NCBI GenBank assembly: GCA_002452335.1 | Contig: DKFJ01000006.1 | Coordinates: forward strand, 215,207-279,206 | Length of the DNA stretch: 64,000 bases | Source of the DNA: Deferribacteraceae bacterium UBA6799 | Lineage (GTDB): Bacteria; Chrysiogenota; Deferribacteres; Deferribacterales; Geovibrionaceae | Reading direction: 5' to 3' | In this document: one piece after another, positions 17,935-25,199 of the stretch | Position numbering within the stretch: the first letter of the stretch is position 1 | Layout of the letters: every line of letters starts with the position of its first letter | The notes under the pieces: model-generated | Told to the model about the DNA's origin: nothing | The model's database searches: none | The model's input: the letters and a program-made list of their open reading frames with translations, nothing else | Program-made: the position numbers and the translations under genes

Positions 17935-18501
17935 TCAGACCGTGTCCTTAAACAGCAGATCGTCACAGCCCGAACACTCTGTCCGTCTGGGCATGGTGGG
18001 CAGAGGCACGGCGTATGACGCCGCTTTTGTTTCGATCATTTTCAGGGTCTTTATGTAGTCGGACGGCAGACCCATCTCTTCAGCGCCCCTGATTATCACG
18101 TCCATGTATTCACGGCTGGGCAGTGTCTCTGCGCCCAGCAGATTTTTCTTATATATCAGCGGATAATATATCTGCCCGTCCGTCCCCTCCACCTTCACCG
18201 GATAGTGAAAGTAGGGTCCGGCGCCGTCCAGCCGCACATCCTGATAGGAGTCCAGCTCATACCCGTCATAGAAAGACATCTTATACACCACTCCCCAGAC
18301 CTCTGAACCATCGGAATGTTCCACTGTCTCCTGCGCTCCGTCCCATATCTGGGTGTGTCCGTAGAAAGCCAGTCTGTGATCGGACAGCTTGGCGACGGCC
18401 AGTATCTCCGGGTCGAAACAGCGGGAGCGTATGTATTTCTGGTTTATATCCGGTCCGTAGGCGAAATATATTCTGTAATCTCTTGAAAATTCGTCTGTCA
18501 T
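17935..18501 (-). CDS. Gamma-glutamylcyclotransferase-like (AIG2/GGCT fold) protein, last gene of the anf operon
   Basis: A 188-residue protein starting RIYFAYGPDIN, the YG(S/P)xx glycine loop of the GGCT/AIG2 fold, with VWGVVYKMSFYDGYELDSYQ later, both typical. Its ATG 18501 is separated from the anfO stop by a single base, so it belongs to the anf operon. The C-terminus ends TECSGCDDLLFKDTV, an unusual CxxC (CSGC) tail that echoes CSGC in the anfO product. Related genes are seen near nitrogenase loci, but a defined role is not known to me. Metal or redox handling by the tail is a guess. Confidence 0.75.
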   Translation of the reverse strand: MTDEFSRDYRIYFAYGPDINQKYIRSRCFDPEILAVAKLSDHRLAFYGHTQIWDGAQETVEHSDGSEVWGVVYKMSFYDGYELDSYQDVRLDGAGPYFHYPVKVEGTDGQIYYPLIYKKNLLGAETLPSREYMDVIIRGAEEMGLPSDYIKTLKMIETKAASYAVPLPTMPRRTECSGCDDLLFKDTV

Positions 18502-18502
18502 G

Positions 18503-19192
18503 TCATCTTCTTCTGGTTCTGTCGCAGCAGGGCATATCGCTGATGTCGGACGGCGCGCATCCGGAGCAGCCGGACATGCCTTCAGATGGGCAGAGCACTA
18601 CTTTCATTCCGAGCGGGTCGAGCGTTTTTGATTTTATCATGACGTTCATCTTGTTCAGCTCGGTTTCAAACCATTTAGGCGCATGCTCGCAGATTATCTC
18701 CAGACTGCCGAACTGAGTCTCGGTCAGGAATGGAATGAGAACCTCTCTGGAGTTCAGATGCGGATAGGTTTTCAGCACCTCTATAAGGTTGACGCGGAAT
18801 TTTCCGGCACATTCCGATCCCACAGCCACAGGTTTGGGCGGATGCGCCAGCAGGGCTTCCATCGCCTCCAGCTCTTTCCGCATAATGTATTCCAGCTCGG
18901 GGATGACAGGACCGTGATCCGAGCGCCATATTTTGAGCCCTACGCTTTCGAGGATCACGCCGGGTACGCCGCCTATCTCTCCAGCCAGAAAGATATGACC
19001 GTCATCCAGCTCCTCCGCTATGGGTTTCAGCATAAGCTGAAGCTCTTTCAGATCGTTCGCTTCCTTAATGGAGAGCGGAAACTCGCTGAAAGAGACCCAG
19101 ACTCCCTCTATGTTTTCATAAAACCGGACAATGCCCGGCGTTTTCAGATCGATTATATCGTCATGGGGATCCACATATGCCGCTATACGCAT
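18503..19192 (-). CDS. anfO: AnfO, iron-only nitrogenase accessory protein
   Basis: A 229-residue protein fitting the AnfO family, which in Azotobacter and Rhodobacter is encoded just after anfHDGK and is needed for Fe-nitrogenase-dependent growth; its chemistry is unresolved. It begins MRIAAYVDPHDDIIDL and contains GIVRFYENIEG and IFLAGEIGGVPGVILES. The last third holds IICEHAPKWFE and a cysteine-rich tail GCSGCAPSD...MPCCD. It sits after the PNPOx-fold gene and immediately before the cyclotransferase-like gene. The label rests on overall pattern and operon position. Confidence 0.85.
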   Translation of the reverse strand: MRIAAYVDPHDDIIDLKTPGIVRFYENIEGVWVSFSEFPLSIKEANDLKELQLMLKPIAEELDDGHIFLAGEIGGVPGVILESVGLKIWRSDHGPVIPELEYIMRKELEAMEALLAHPPKPVAVGSECAGKFRVNLIEVLKTYPHLNSREVLIPFLTETQFGSLEIICEHAPKWFETELNKMNVMIKSKTLDPLGMKVVLCPSEGMSGCSGCAPSDISDMPCCDRTRRR

Positions 19193-19208
19193 GGTCGCCT
19201 CGCTTGTT

Positions 19209-19697
19209 TTAAAAGCCGTGCTTTTTGCCTTTTATAGATTCTATGTCTATGCGTATGACCTCTGTTCCCGACAGATTCGCTTTTGGATATTCGAATTTTT
19301 TGTCGGTGAACAGCGCCACAATCATATCCAGCGCTTTTATCTTCTCCGCCTCGTCCTCCACGAAGACCGCCTGACCCAGACCGATCACCGTGCGGTGTTT
19401 CGCCTCGAAATCGCATGCCTTGTCGTCCTCTATGTATCCGTTGTCTATGGACACGCTGAAGCAGACCGTGCTGTTCTTTTTCATCAGCTCTATCTTGGTG
19501 CCTGCCTTGGCTGAGTGAAAGTACACAGCGATGCCGTCATAGGCATAGAAAACCGGTACGGTGAAAGGTATGTTGTTGTCTGCCAGAGCCAGATTCATTA
19601 CCTTTCCGGTTTTGAGTATCTCTGATATCTCCGCCGTGTCTGTGATCTGGCGTTGTTTTCTTCTCATTTCCCCGTGGGGGTGTCCTGATGCGTTCAT
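19209..19697 (-). CDS. Pyridoxamine-5'-phosphate-oxidase-fold (split-barrel flavin/haem) protein in the anf operon
   Basis: A 162-residue protein of the PNPOx-like split-barrel family: MRRKQRQITDTAEISEIL, then MNLALADNNIPFTVPVFYAYD, IYFHS-type strand AVYFHSAKAGTKIELM and VCFSVSID, the usual FMN-contact order. Start ATG 19697 has GGAGG 4 bases upstream. It lies between anfK and anfO. In Azotobacter a split-barrel flavin/haem protein, Anf3, is linked to Fe-nitrogenase and acts as an oxidase; this shorter protein could have an analogous oxygen- or redox-protecting role, but orthology is not shown. A general FMN-binding protein is the safe reading. Confidence 0.8.
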   Translation of the reverse strand: MNASGHPHGEMRRKQRQITDTAEISEILKTGKVMNLALADNNIPFTVPVFYAYDGIAVYFHSAKAGTKIELMKKNSTVCFSVSIDNGYIEDDKACDFEAKHRTVIGLGQAVFVEDEAEKIKALDMIVALFTDKKFEYPKANLSGTEVIRIDIESIKGKKHGF

Positions 19698-19773
19698 GTT
19701 GCCTCCTTCATATGGTTAAAATATTATGTACGCGCCCCCTGATTATGCCAGAGAGCGCGCAAACGAACAACTG

Positions 19774-21162
19774 TTACCACATAGCGAGGAGCCACTCTCT
19801 GTCTTTTTTCTTTTCCATATCGTTGAAGATGACATTAGCCATCTCCTCAGCCAGCCATATTGCCCCGTTGTATCCCACCGTGGGGTGGCGGTAGTATCCC
19901 GCACGGTCAAAAACAGGGAAACCTACTCTCAGCATGGGGATGTCATTGTCTATGGATACCCATCTGCCTTTGGAATGCCCCAGAATGAGATCGAGTTCTA
20001 GACCTTTGTTTTTGATCCTGTCCTCCAGTTCGAAGATGTCGGCGTTTGTTATCACCTCCATGTCGAACTCGGCGTGTTCCTGAATTGCCAGCAGTCGGGG
20101 GTCTTTCACATATGTTGGGTTGTCATCGCCCAGAAGCAGAAGCACGGGCTTCATCTCCAGATCGAGACAGAACTCCGCCAGACCGATAACCAGATCCGGG
20201 TGTCCGAAAATAGCAACCCTCTTATCGGCGAAGAACATGTGAGTAAGATCCTGAAGGGCGTCTATAGCCTTTCCACGCTCTCTCACCAGAGCTTCGGGGA
20301 TAGGTTTGCCAGTCATCTTCGACACGTTCTTCAGAAACGTGTCAGTGTTTCTGACGCCTATGGGTGTGGGGCCGATAATGGCGGGTACCTGAAACTTTTC
20401 TTTCAGATATTCAGCCGCTTTTCCGCCCTCATATTTGTTCAGGGCGATAGTGCCTATGGCGTTCGCCGTGCCTTTCATATCCTCTATGGTGGTGCTGCCG
20501 TGGGAGACGGCGCTTCCGTCCGGCATCAGTGGAGAATCGAAATTCTCTATCTCGAAAAGCACAGTGGCGTCCACGTCCATCATTCTCAGCAGATGTTTCA
20601 GCTCTGTCACATCGCCGGGGTTCACCCAGCCTGTGATCAGATTTATCTTGCCGTTGGGTTCTGTCTTTTCAGCGAAATGCTGTAAAAAGGCTTTAACAGC
20701 TACATCATATCCTGTCACCTGGCTTCCTTTGAAGCTGGGTGTGTGCACAGGGATGAGATGAACCTCTCTGTCAGCGTATTTTTCTTTCAGAAGCCCTTTA
20801 TTCAGTTTTCTGATAACACCCTCCACGTCATCGCCTATGATCTCGGTGGAGCAGGTGGTGATTATCGGTATAACCTTCACATGGGGGTAGCGCATCAGAA
20901 GAACGTCCACCGCCCCCTCGATACGGTGCACGGCGCCCAGAACAGCGGCGTCTTCGTGCAGGGATGAAGATGCTATGTCGAAGTTTTCGTTCAGGTGCTG
21001 GGAAAAGAGCAGACGAACGAACATTACGCATCCCTGTCCGCCGTGGACTATGGCTGTGCAGTCTTCCACGCCGATGCTGGCATATTGGGCGCCTGCCGGC
21101 TGGCATGTGTACATCGGGTTGATTATTCCGGCTCTTTCTTTGGCTTTTATTTCACAGGACAT
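19774..21162 (-). CDS. anfK: AnfK, iron-only nitrogenase dinitrogenase beta subunit
   Basis: Beta subunit of the FeFe protein, supplying half of the P-cluster site. Expected P-cluster cysteines are present: C20 (MYTCQPAGA), C45 (GGQGCVMF) and C104 (TTCSTEIIGDD). The 462-residue length equals that typical of AnfK and lacks the long N-terminal extension of many NifK proteins. Other family landmarks are NPMYTCQPAGAQYA and GWVNPGDVTELK. It follows anfG by 9 bases. Together with AnfD and AnfG it forms the hexameric enzyme. Confidence 0.96.
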   Translation of the reverse strand: MSCEIKAKERAGIINPMYTCQPAGAQYASIGVEDCTAIVHGGQGCVMFVRLLFSQHLNENFDIASSSLHEDAAVLGAVHRIEGAVDVLLMRYPHVKVIPIITTCSTEIIGDDVEGVIRKLNKGLLKEKYADREVHLIPVHTPSFKGSQVTGYDVAVKAFLQHFAEKTEPNGKINLITGWVNPGDVTELKHLLRMMDVDATVLFEIENFDSPLMPDGSAVSHGSTTIEDMKGTANAIGTIALNKYEGGKAAEYLKEKFQVPAIIGPTPIGVRNTDTFLKNVSKMTGKPIPEALVRERGKAIDALQDLTHMFFADKRVAIFGHPDLVIGLAEFCLDLEMKPVLLLLGDDNPTYVKDPRLLAIQEHAEFDMEVITNADIFELEDRIKNKGLELDLILGHSKGRWVSIDNDIPMLRVGFPVFDRAGYYRHPTVGYNGAIWLAEEMANVIFNDMEKKKDREWLLAMW

Positions 21163-21171
21163 AATAGACTC

Positions 21172-21516
21172 CTAATACAGTTTTACTGACAGTTCCTCGT
21201 TCAGAGAACCGTGTATGGTTACATAGTCGATTCTGGCTTTCAGACCGTCCATCATCTCGTTTATCTCCGGCAGGCTCATTTCGTTGATCCAGGGAAATTT
21301 GCTCCTGAATCCATCGGCGAGACATGCGGCGTCCACCCAGAAGCATTTCTGCGCCGGAGTGCTGAGATCCACCTCTTCTCCGCAGAGAAGCTGTCTGGTG
21401 ATGCCCAGTATCCCTGTGTTCTGCGTCTCTCTGTCCCATGCTCTGGAGTGGAACTGCCAGAGGCATCTCTGCATTATATAGTTTTCCAGTGCGGCGATTT
21501 TTTCTTTCATCTCCAT
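21172..21516 (-). CDS. anfG: AnfG, delta subunit of iron-only nitrogenase
   Basis: The small third subunit found only in alternative (V and Fe) nitrogenases. It carries ALENYIMQRCLWQFHSRAWDRE and the end segment LNEELSVKLY. I start it at ATG 21516 (114 residues), 10 bases after the anfD stop, because GAGGAG lies just upstream; an in-frame start at 21570 would overlap anfD and adds a non-conserved leader. Its presence rules out a conventional Mo-nitrogenase operon. Gene order D-G-K with an adjacent H is the anf arrangement. Confidence 0.95.
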   Translation of the reverse strand: MEMKEKIAALENYIMQRCLWQFHSRAWDRETQNTGILGITRQLLCGEEVDLSTPAQKCFWVDAACLADGFRSKFPWINEMSLPEINEMMDGLKARIDYVTIHGSLNEELSVKLY

Positions 21517-21526
21517 GTTGCTCTCC

Positions 21527-23095
21527 TCACACAGCATCTGTAACAGGCTTATCCGGTGCCGGAAACTCATATGTCTTGCCTCTCAGATGTGTCACTATGT
21601 CCATTTTGCCGGTATACATATGCTCTGTGTGCAGCTCCTCTCTGGGAGTGCCTGGGTCGGAGAGCATAGTGCGTGTCTTGAACCCTGTATCTGTATCGAA
21701 ATCATCTTTGCTGATATCTATCGCCGCCAGATTCATCACGGGCGAATAGATGGCGTTGTAAAGGTCTCTGGCGAGCCTCACCCATCCCTCGAAACCTTTG
21801 TAGGGTCCGTTGTGATAGGCGTGGATGTTCAGATAGGGGATGCGTATCTTTTTCGCCACCTCTCCGGGGCGCATACCTGTCAGTATGCAGTCCGGTTTCA
21901 GCTCATACATTGCTTCCAGAGCTTCCAGCTCGTTCGGATCGTCTATGGCGAGCGCTCCCTCTCCGCATCTGGCTATGCCCTTCTCAAAGTCACCCTGATG
22001 ACCGAATTTTGAGTAGACGGATACAACTTTTACTCCCATCTCCTCTTCGATGACATGCGCCCAGTGCCACAGCTTAGAACCGCCGGGCCACAGGCATATC
22101 TTTTTGCCTTTCAGACGCTTGGCGTACCAGTCGAGCTCTGGTTTCCATCTGGCTACCTCTTCGTCTATGATCTCTTTCGCTTTTGCCACGCAGTCGTCTC
22201 CGAAGAACATAGCGACCTTCATCAGGGATTCCGCCAGCAGATCGAAACCGAAGCCGTCTATATCCAGACGGGGGGTTCCATAGCGCACACGGAGCTCGTT
22301 GCAGATATATTCTGCCGATCTGGCACATTCCAGAACGTTCAGATCCGCCTTGTGCATGGATCTCAGGTCATCGTATGAACCGTTTCCGGTGAATGATGAC
22401 AGAACCTGAATTCCCATGCGCTGAAAGAAATCCGTCATAATTTCGCAGTCGCCCTGAATGTTGTAGTCGCCCACATAGTTGATGGTGTATTTGCTTTTTA
22501 TCTCGGGCTCAAACGTCCCGACTTTATTGTTGATCCATGCGATGTTGATCTTGTGGTGACCGCCTGTCTGGCTGGTTCCGCCGAAACCAGGGGCGTTGCA
22601 CACGAAGATGTCCACATCGGGACGCTCTTTCATAACCTGTTTGGCTATGGCGTCCATGTCGTCGCCGATGAGGGCTGACGAGCATGTCTGATACAGAGTC
22701 ATGCGCTTGATATTGGGAAAAGCGTCAAATGCCTCATGTATATTCTGTTTAAGGACTTTTTCAGCGCCGAAGACGATGTGTTTTTCCTTCATGTCGGTGG
22801 CATAGGTATATTTCAGCTGAAAGTTGTCGTTGTCGCTGATGTAGCGTTTTGTCATCCATGTGTCATATGTGCATCCCACCGGACCGTGGCTCATGTGGAT
22901 AACGTCTTTCATGGGTGTGCCTATAACGTGCTTCGCTCCGCAGTAGGCGCATCCTCTCTCTGTGATGGTTCCGGGGATGGTGTTCAGGTTGCCCAGGGGC
23001 AGACAGGATGTTATATCTTCTCCGGGACCTTTAATCACAGCGTGTTTCTGTCTGTCGGGCAGACACTCGCTGCATTTAAATGTATGATATGGCAT
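21527..23095 (-). CDS. anfD: AnfD, iron-only nitrogenase dinitrogenase alpha subunit
   Basis: Catalytic subunit carrying the FeFe cofactor. The sequence closely follows Azotobacter AnfD as I recall it. P-cluster ligands C49 (ERGCAYCG), C75 (GPVGCTYD) and C138 (YQTCSSAL) fall at matching numbers, and cofactor ligands are C257 (NVLECARSAEY) and H425 (NIHAYHNGPY). The 522-residue length fits AnfD (about 518) better than VnfD (about 475). SQTGGHHKINIAW lines the active site. Translated 27 bases after anfH. The cofactor needs NifB, which is not in the window. Confidence 0.97.
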   Translation of the reverse strand: MPYHTFKCSECLPDRQKHAVIKGPGEDITSCLPLGNLNTIPGTITERGCAYCGAKHVIGTPMKDVIHMSHGPVGCTYDTWMTKRYISDNDNFQLKYTYATDMKEKHIVFGAEKVLKQNIHEAFDAFPNIKRMTLYQTCSSALIGDDMDAIAKQVMKERPDVDIFVCNAPGFGGTSQTGGHHKINIAWINNKVGTFEPEIKSKYTINYVGDYNIQGDCEIMTDFFQRMGIQVLSSFTGNGSYDDLRSMHKADLNVLECARSAEYICNELRVRYGTPRLDIDGFGFDLLAESLMKVAMFFGDDCVAKAKEIIDEEVARWKPELDWYAKRLKGKKICLWPGGSKLWHWAHVIEEEMGVKVVSVYSKFGHQGDFEKGIARCGEGALAIDDPNELEALEAMYELKPDCILTGMRPGEVAKKIRIPYLNIHAYHNGPYKGFEGWVRLARDLYNAIYSPVMNLAAIDISKDDFDTDTGFKTRTMLSDPGTPREELHTEHMYTGKMDIVTHLRGKTYEFPAPDKPVTDAV

Positions 23096-23122
23096 AATAT
23101 TTCCTCCGTAGTTCTATCGCTG

Positions 23123-23950
23123 TCAGTCCATCAGCCCGTATTTGGCAACCATATGCTCCAGTTCGCTCATGGCAAGGGGTGTGGGGATGACGAACATTTC
23201 GTTCTCAATGATTTTTTTAGCCAGAGCGGCGTATTCTTTTGCCTGATTGCACTCCGGATCGAACTCCACAACAGATTTTTTGTTGAATTCTGCTTTCTGA
23301 ACCATGTTGTCTCTGGGAACGAAATGGATCATCTGTGTTCCCAGCGCTTCGGTGAATTCCTTCATCAGCTCCAGCTCTCCGTCAACTTTGCGGCTGTTGC
23401 AGATGATGCCGCCCAGACGGACGCCGGACTGCTCAGCGTATTTCAGAAGACCTTTGGCTATGTTGTTGGCGGCATAGATGGCCATCATCTCGCCGGAACA
23501 GACGATATAGACTTCCTCTGCCTTGCCGTCTCTGATAGGCATAGCAAAGCCGCCGCACACCACGTCGCCCAGAACATCGAAGTATACGAAGTCCAGATCT
23601 TCTGTATAGGCGCCCAGCTCTTCCATCAGGTCTATAGCGGTGATAACGCCTCTGCCGGCGCAACCCACGCCGGGTTCCGGACCGCCTGATTCCACGCAGC
23701 GGATGTCTTTGTATCCGCCTCTGACAACGTTATCCACTGTTATCTTGTCTTCGCCTATGTCACGGAGCAGATCCATCAGCGTGTCCTGAGGCATGCCCCC
23801 GAGGATGAGCCTTGTGGAGTCGGCCTTGGGGTCGCATCCGTGGATGAATACCTTCTTGCCGTAGAAATGCGCCATAGCTGCCGCTGTGTTCTGCTGTGTT
23901 GTTGATTTTCCTATTCCGCCTTTTCCGTAGAACGCGATCTTTCTGCTCAT
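23123..23950 (-). CDS. anfH: AnfH, nitrogenase iron protein (dinitrogenase reductase)
   Basis: Homodimeric ATP-dependent electron donor to AnfDGK. It has the P-loop GKGGIGKST (residues 9-17), Switch I CDPKADSTR, the [4Fe-4S] ligands C97 (GVGCAGRG) and C132 (GDVVCGGF), and the ADP-ribosylation target R100, which fits the nearby draT. It is first in the leftward operon, below a sigma-54 promoter. The 275-residue length is normal. By sequence alone H proteins of the three nitrogenases are close; the operon makes it AnfH. Confidence 0.96.
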   Translation of the reverse strand: MSRKIAFYGKGGIGKSTTQQNTAAAMAHFYGKKVFIHGCDPKADSTRLILGGMPQDTLMDLLRDIGEDKITVDNVVRGGYKDIRCVESGGPEPGVGCAGRGVITAIDLMEELGAYTEDLDFVYFDVLGDVVCGGFAMPIRDGKAEEVYIVCSGEMMAIYAANNIAKGLLKYAEQSGVRLGGIICNSRKVDGELELMKEFTEALGTQMIHFVPRDNMVQKAEFNKKSVVEFDPECNQAKEYAALAKKIIENEMFVIPTPLAMSELEHMVAKYGLMD

Positions 23951-24019
23951 TTTAGTTTCTCCTTATGTTTTACCGGAATGTAATTTTTCTCCGGCGTTTA
24001 TTCTCTATGGGGGTATAAA

Positions 24020-24035
24020 AGCAGTGGGTGTGCCA
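24020..24035 (-). promoter_or_regulatory. Sigma-54 (-24/-12) promoter of the anf operon
   Basis: On the minus strand TGGCAC-ACCCA-CTGCT matches TGGCAC-N5-TTGCW with one mismatch, with GG and GC at the required spacing. It lies about 70 bases upstream of anfH, consistent with activation by AnfA. Confidence 0.85.
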
Positions 24036-24181
24036 CAAATGGGTCAGGAATTAAGATCAGAAATATCCGCATAATGAAAAATAGACGTATAGTCAGCGGT
24101 TTAAAAAATATCAGTTTTTTATAAAAAATAACGAAAGGGTGATCCGGCTCGGAAATAGCCTGTCTGTTTTATTTCGAAAAG

Positions 24182-24215
24182 GTACTTTCGGGCAGAATTT
24201 AGTACGGAAATGTAC
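24182..24215 (-). promoter_or_regulatory. Upstream activator site, GTAC-N6-GTAC, for AnfA
   Basis: GTAC-GGAAAT-GTAC (24202-24215) is a perfect GTAC-N6-GTAC motif of the kind described for VnfA/AnfA-type activators. A further GTAC half-site is at 24182-24185. The distance of about 170 bases from the sigma-54 promoter is normal for an enhancer site bent onto the promoter. The remainder of this 370-base region between anfH and the divergent lipoprotein gene shows no other gene. Confidence 0.7.
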
Positions 24216-24320
24216 ATAATTAAAAATGACATAATATAGACACGGTTTCATCTTTCAGTATAAAATACAGTAGGCGGGTTATACAACGCCCGTATATACA
24301 AGTCGCGTTCAGGTGACGCT

Positions 24321-25199
24321 ATGAAATATGTATTATATTTCCTTATTATCATGTCTTTGTCCGGGTGCGTTCAGAGAAAGGAAGTTCCTCTGGTGATAAC
24401 CACCAATCTGTGGGTGGGGTTCACCCCCATCATCTATGCCCAGCAGACGGGCATGCTGAAAAACTGCAATATCAAGCTCCATATCGTTTCGTCATTGGGT
24501 GAGTCCTATCGGCTGTATGACTCCGGTCTGATCAGCGGGTTCACCGGAACACAGGCGGAGGCGTCCAGAACGAAGGACAAGGATCTGTATCCTGTGGTTC
24601 TGTTCGATATTTCATACGGGGCGGACAGTGTTGTCGGCACCATGCCCCCCGACACCCTTAGGACAATGGAGGGAAAAGAGGTGACCGTGTATTATGAGAT
24701 GAACACGGTTAATGAGATACTGCTGAAGTATATGTATGAACATGGTTTTCTCTCGGACGACAGACAGAAGGTGCTGCTGAGGAACATGAATCAGGATCAG
24801 ATGACCAATATGGATTTGCAGGGGACGGATTCCATAGTTATCACCTATGACCCCTATACCAGCAAATATATAAAAGACGGACTGCATCTGATAGTCAGCT
24901 CTGAGCATGACGATATTCTCATTCTGGACGCTCTGTTTGTTAAGAAAGATGTGATAGAAAAGTATGTTAAAGATATCAGAATATTAAGAGACAGCTCCAG
25001 AAAGGCTCTGAAAGTGCTGAACGAAAATCCTGCTGAATTTTACAGGGTTATTAAGGATTATCTTAAGGATCAGGGGTATAATGATTTTGTAAACAGCATA
25101 AAAGGTATAAAATGGATAATGGAAGAGAGGAAGGACGGCAGGGTAATCCAGATGATGAAACACAATAATATACCCACAAGCGAGCTGATACTTGATTAA
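24321..25199 (+). CDS. Substrate-binding lipoprotein (NMT1/SsuA-like), sensor partner of the next kinase
   Basis: A 292-residue lipoprotein: signal MKYVLYFLIIMSLSGC with lipobox LSGC, then a periplasmic binding fold opening VITTNLWVGFTPIIYAQQTGML, the NMT1/THI5-like pattern of nitrate, taurine and sulfonate binding proteins. No permease or ATPase follows; instead the histidine kinase starts inside its last codons. That suggests ligand sensing rather than import. The ligand is unknown. It is transcribed divergently from the anf operon, but I found no sigma-54 promoter facing it. Confidence 0.85.
   Translation: MKYVLYFLIIMSLSGCVQRKEVPLVITTNLWVGFTPIIYAQQTGMLKNCNIKLHIVSSLGESYRLYDSGLISGFTGTQAEASRTKDKDLYPVVLFDISYGADSVVGTMPPDTLRTMEGKEVTVYYEMNTVNEILLKYMYEHGFLSDDRQKVLLRNMNQDQMTNMDLQGTDSIVITYDPYTSKYIKDGLHLIVSSEHDDILILDALFVKKDVIEKYVKDIRILRDSSRKALKVLNENPAEFYRVIKDYLKDQGYNDFVNSIKGIKWIMEERKDGRVIQMMKHNNIPTSELILD

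Noticed and set aside
21516..21570. Longer anfG start at 21570 overlapping anfD
   Set aside because: GAGGAG precedes ATG 21516 and the extra leader is not like other AnfG proteins.
21527..23950. Vanadium nitrogenase (vnf) assignment
   Set aside because: AnfD length, the contiguous H-D-G-K order, AnfO and ligand numbering favour the iron-only enzyme.
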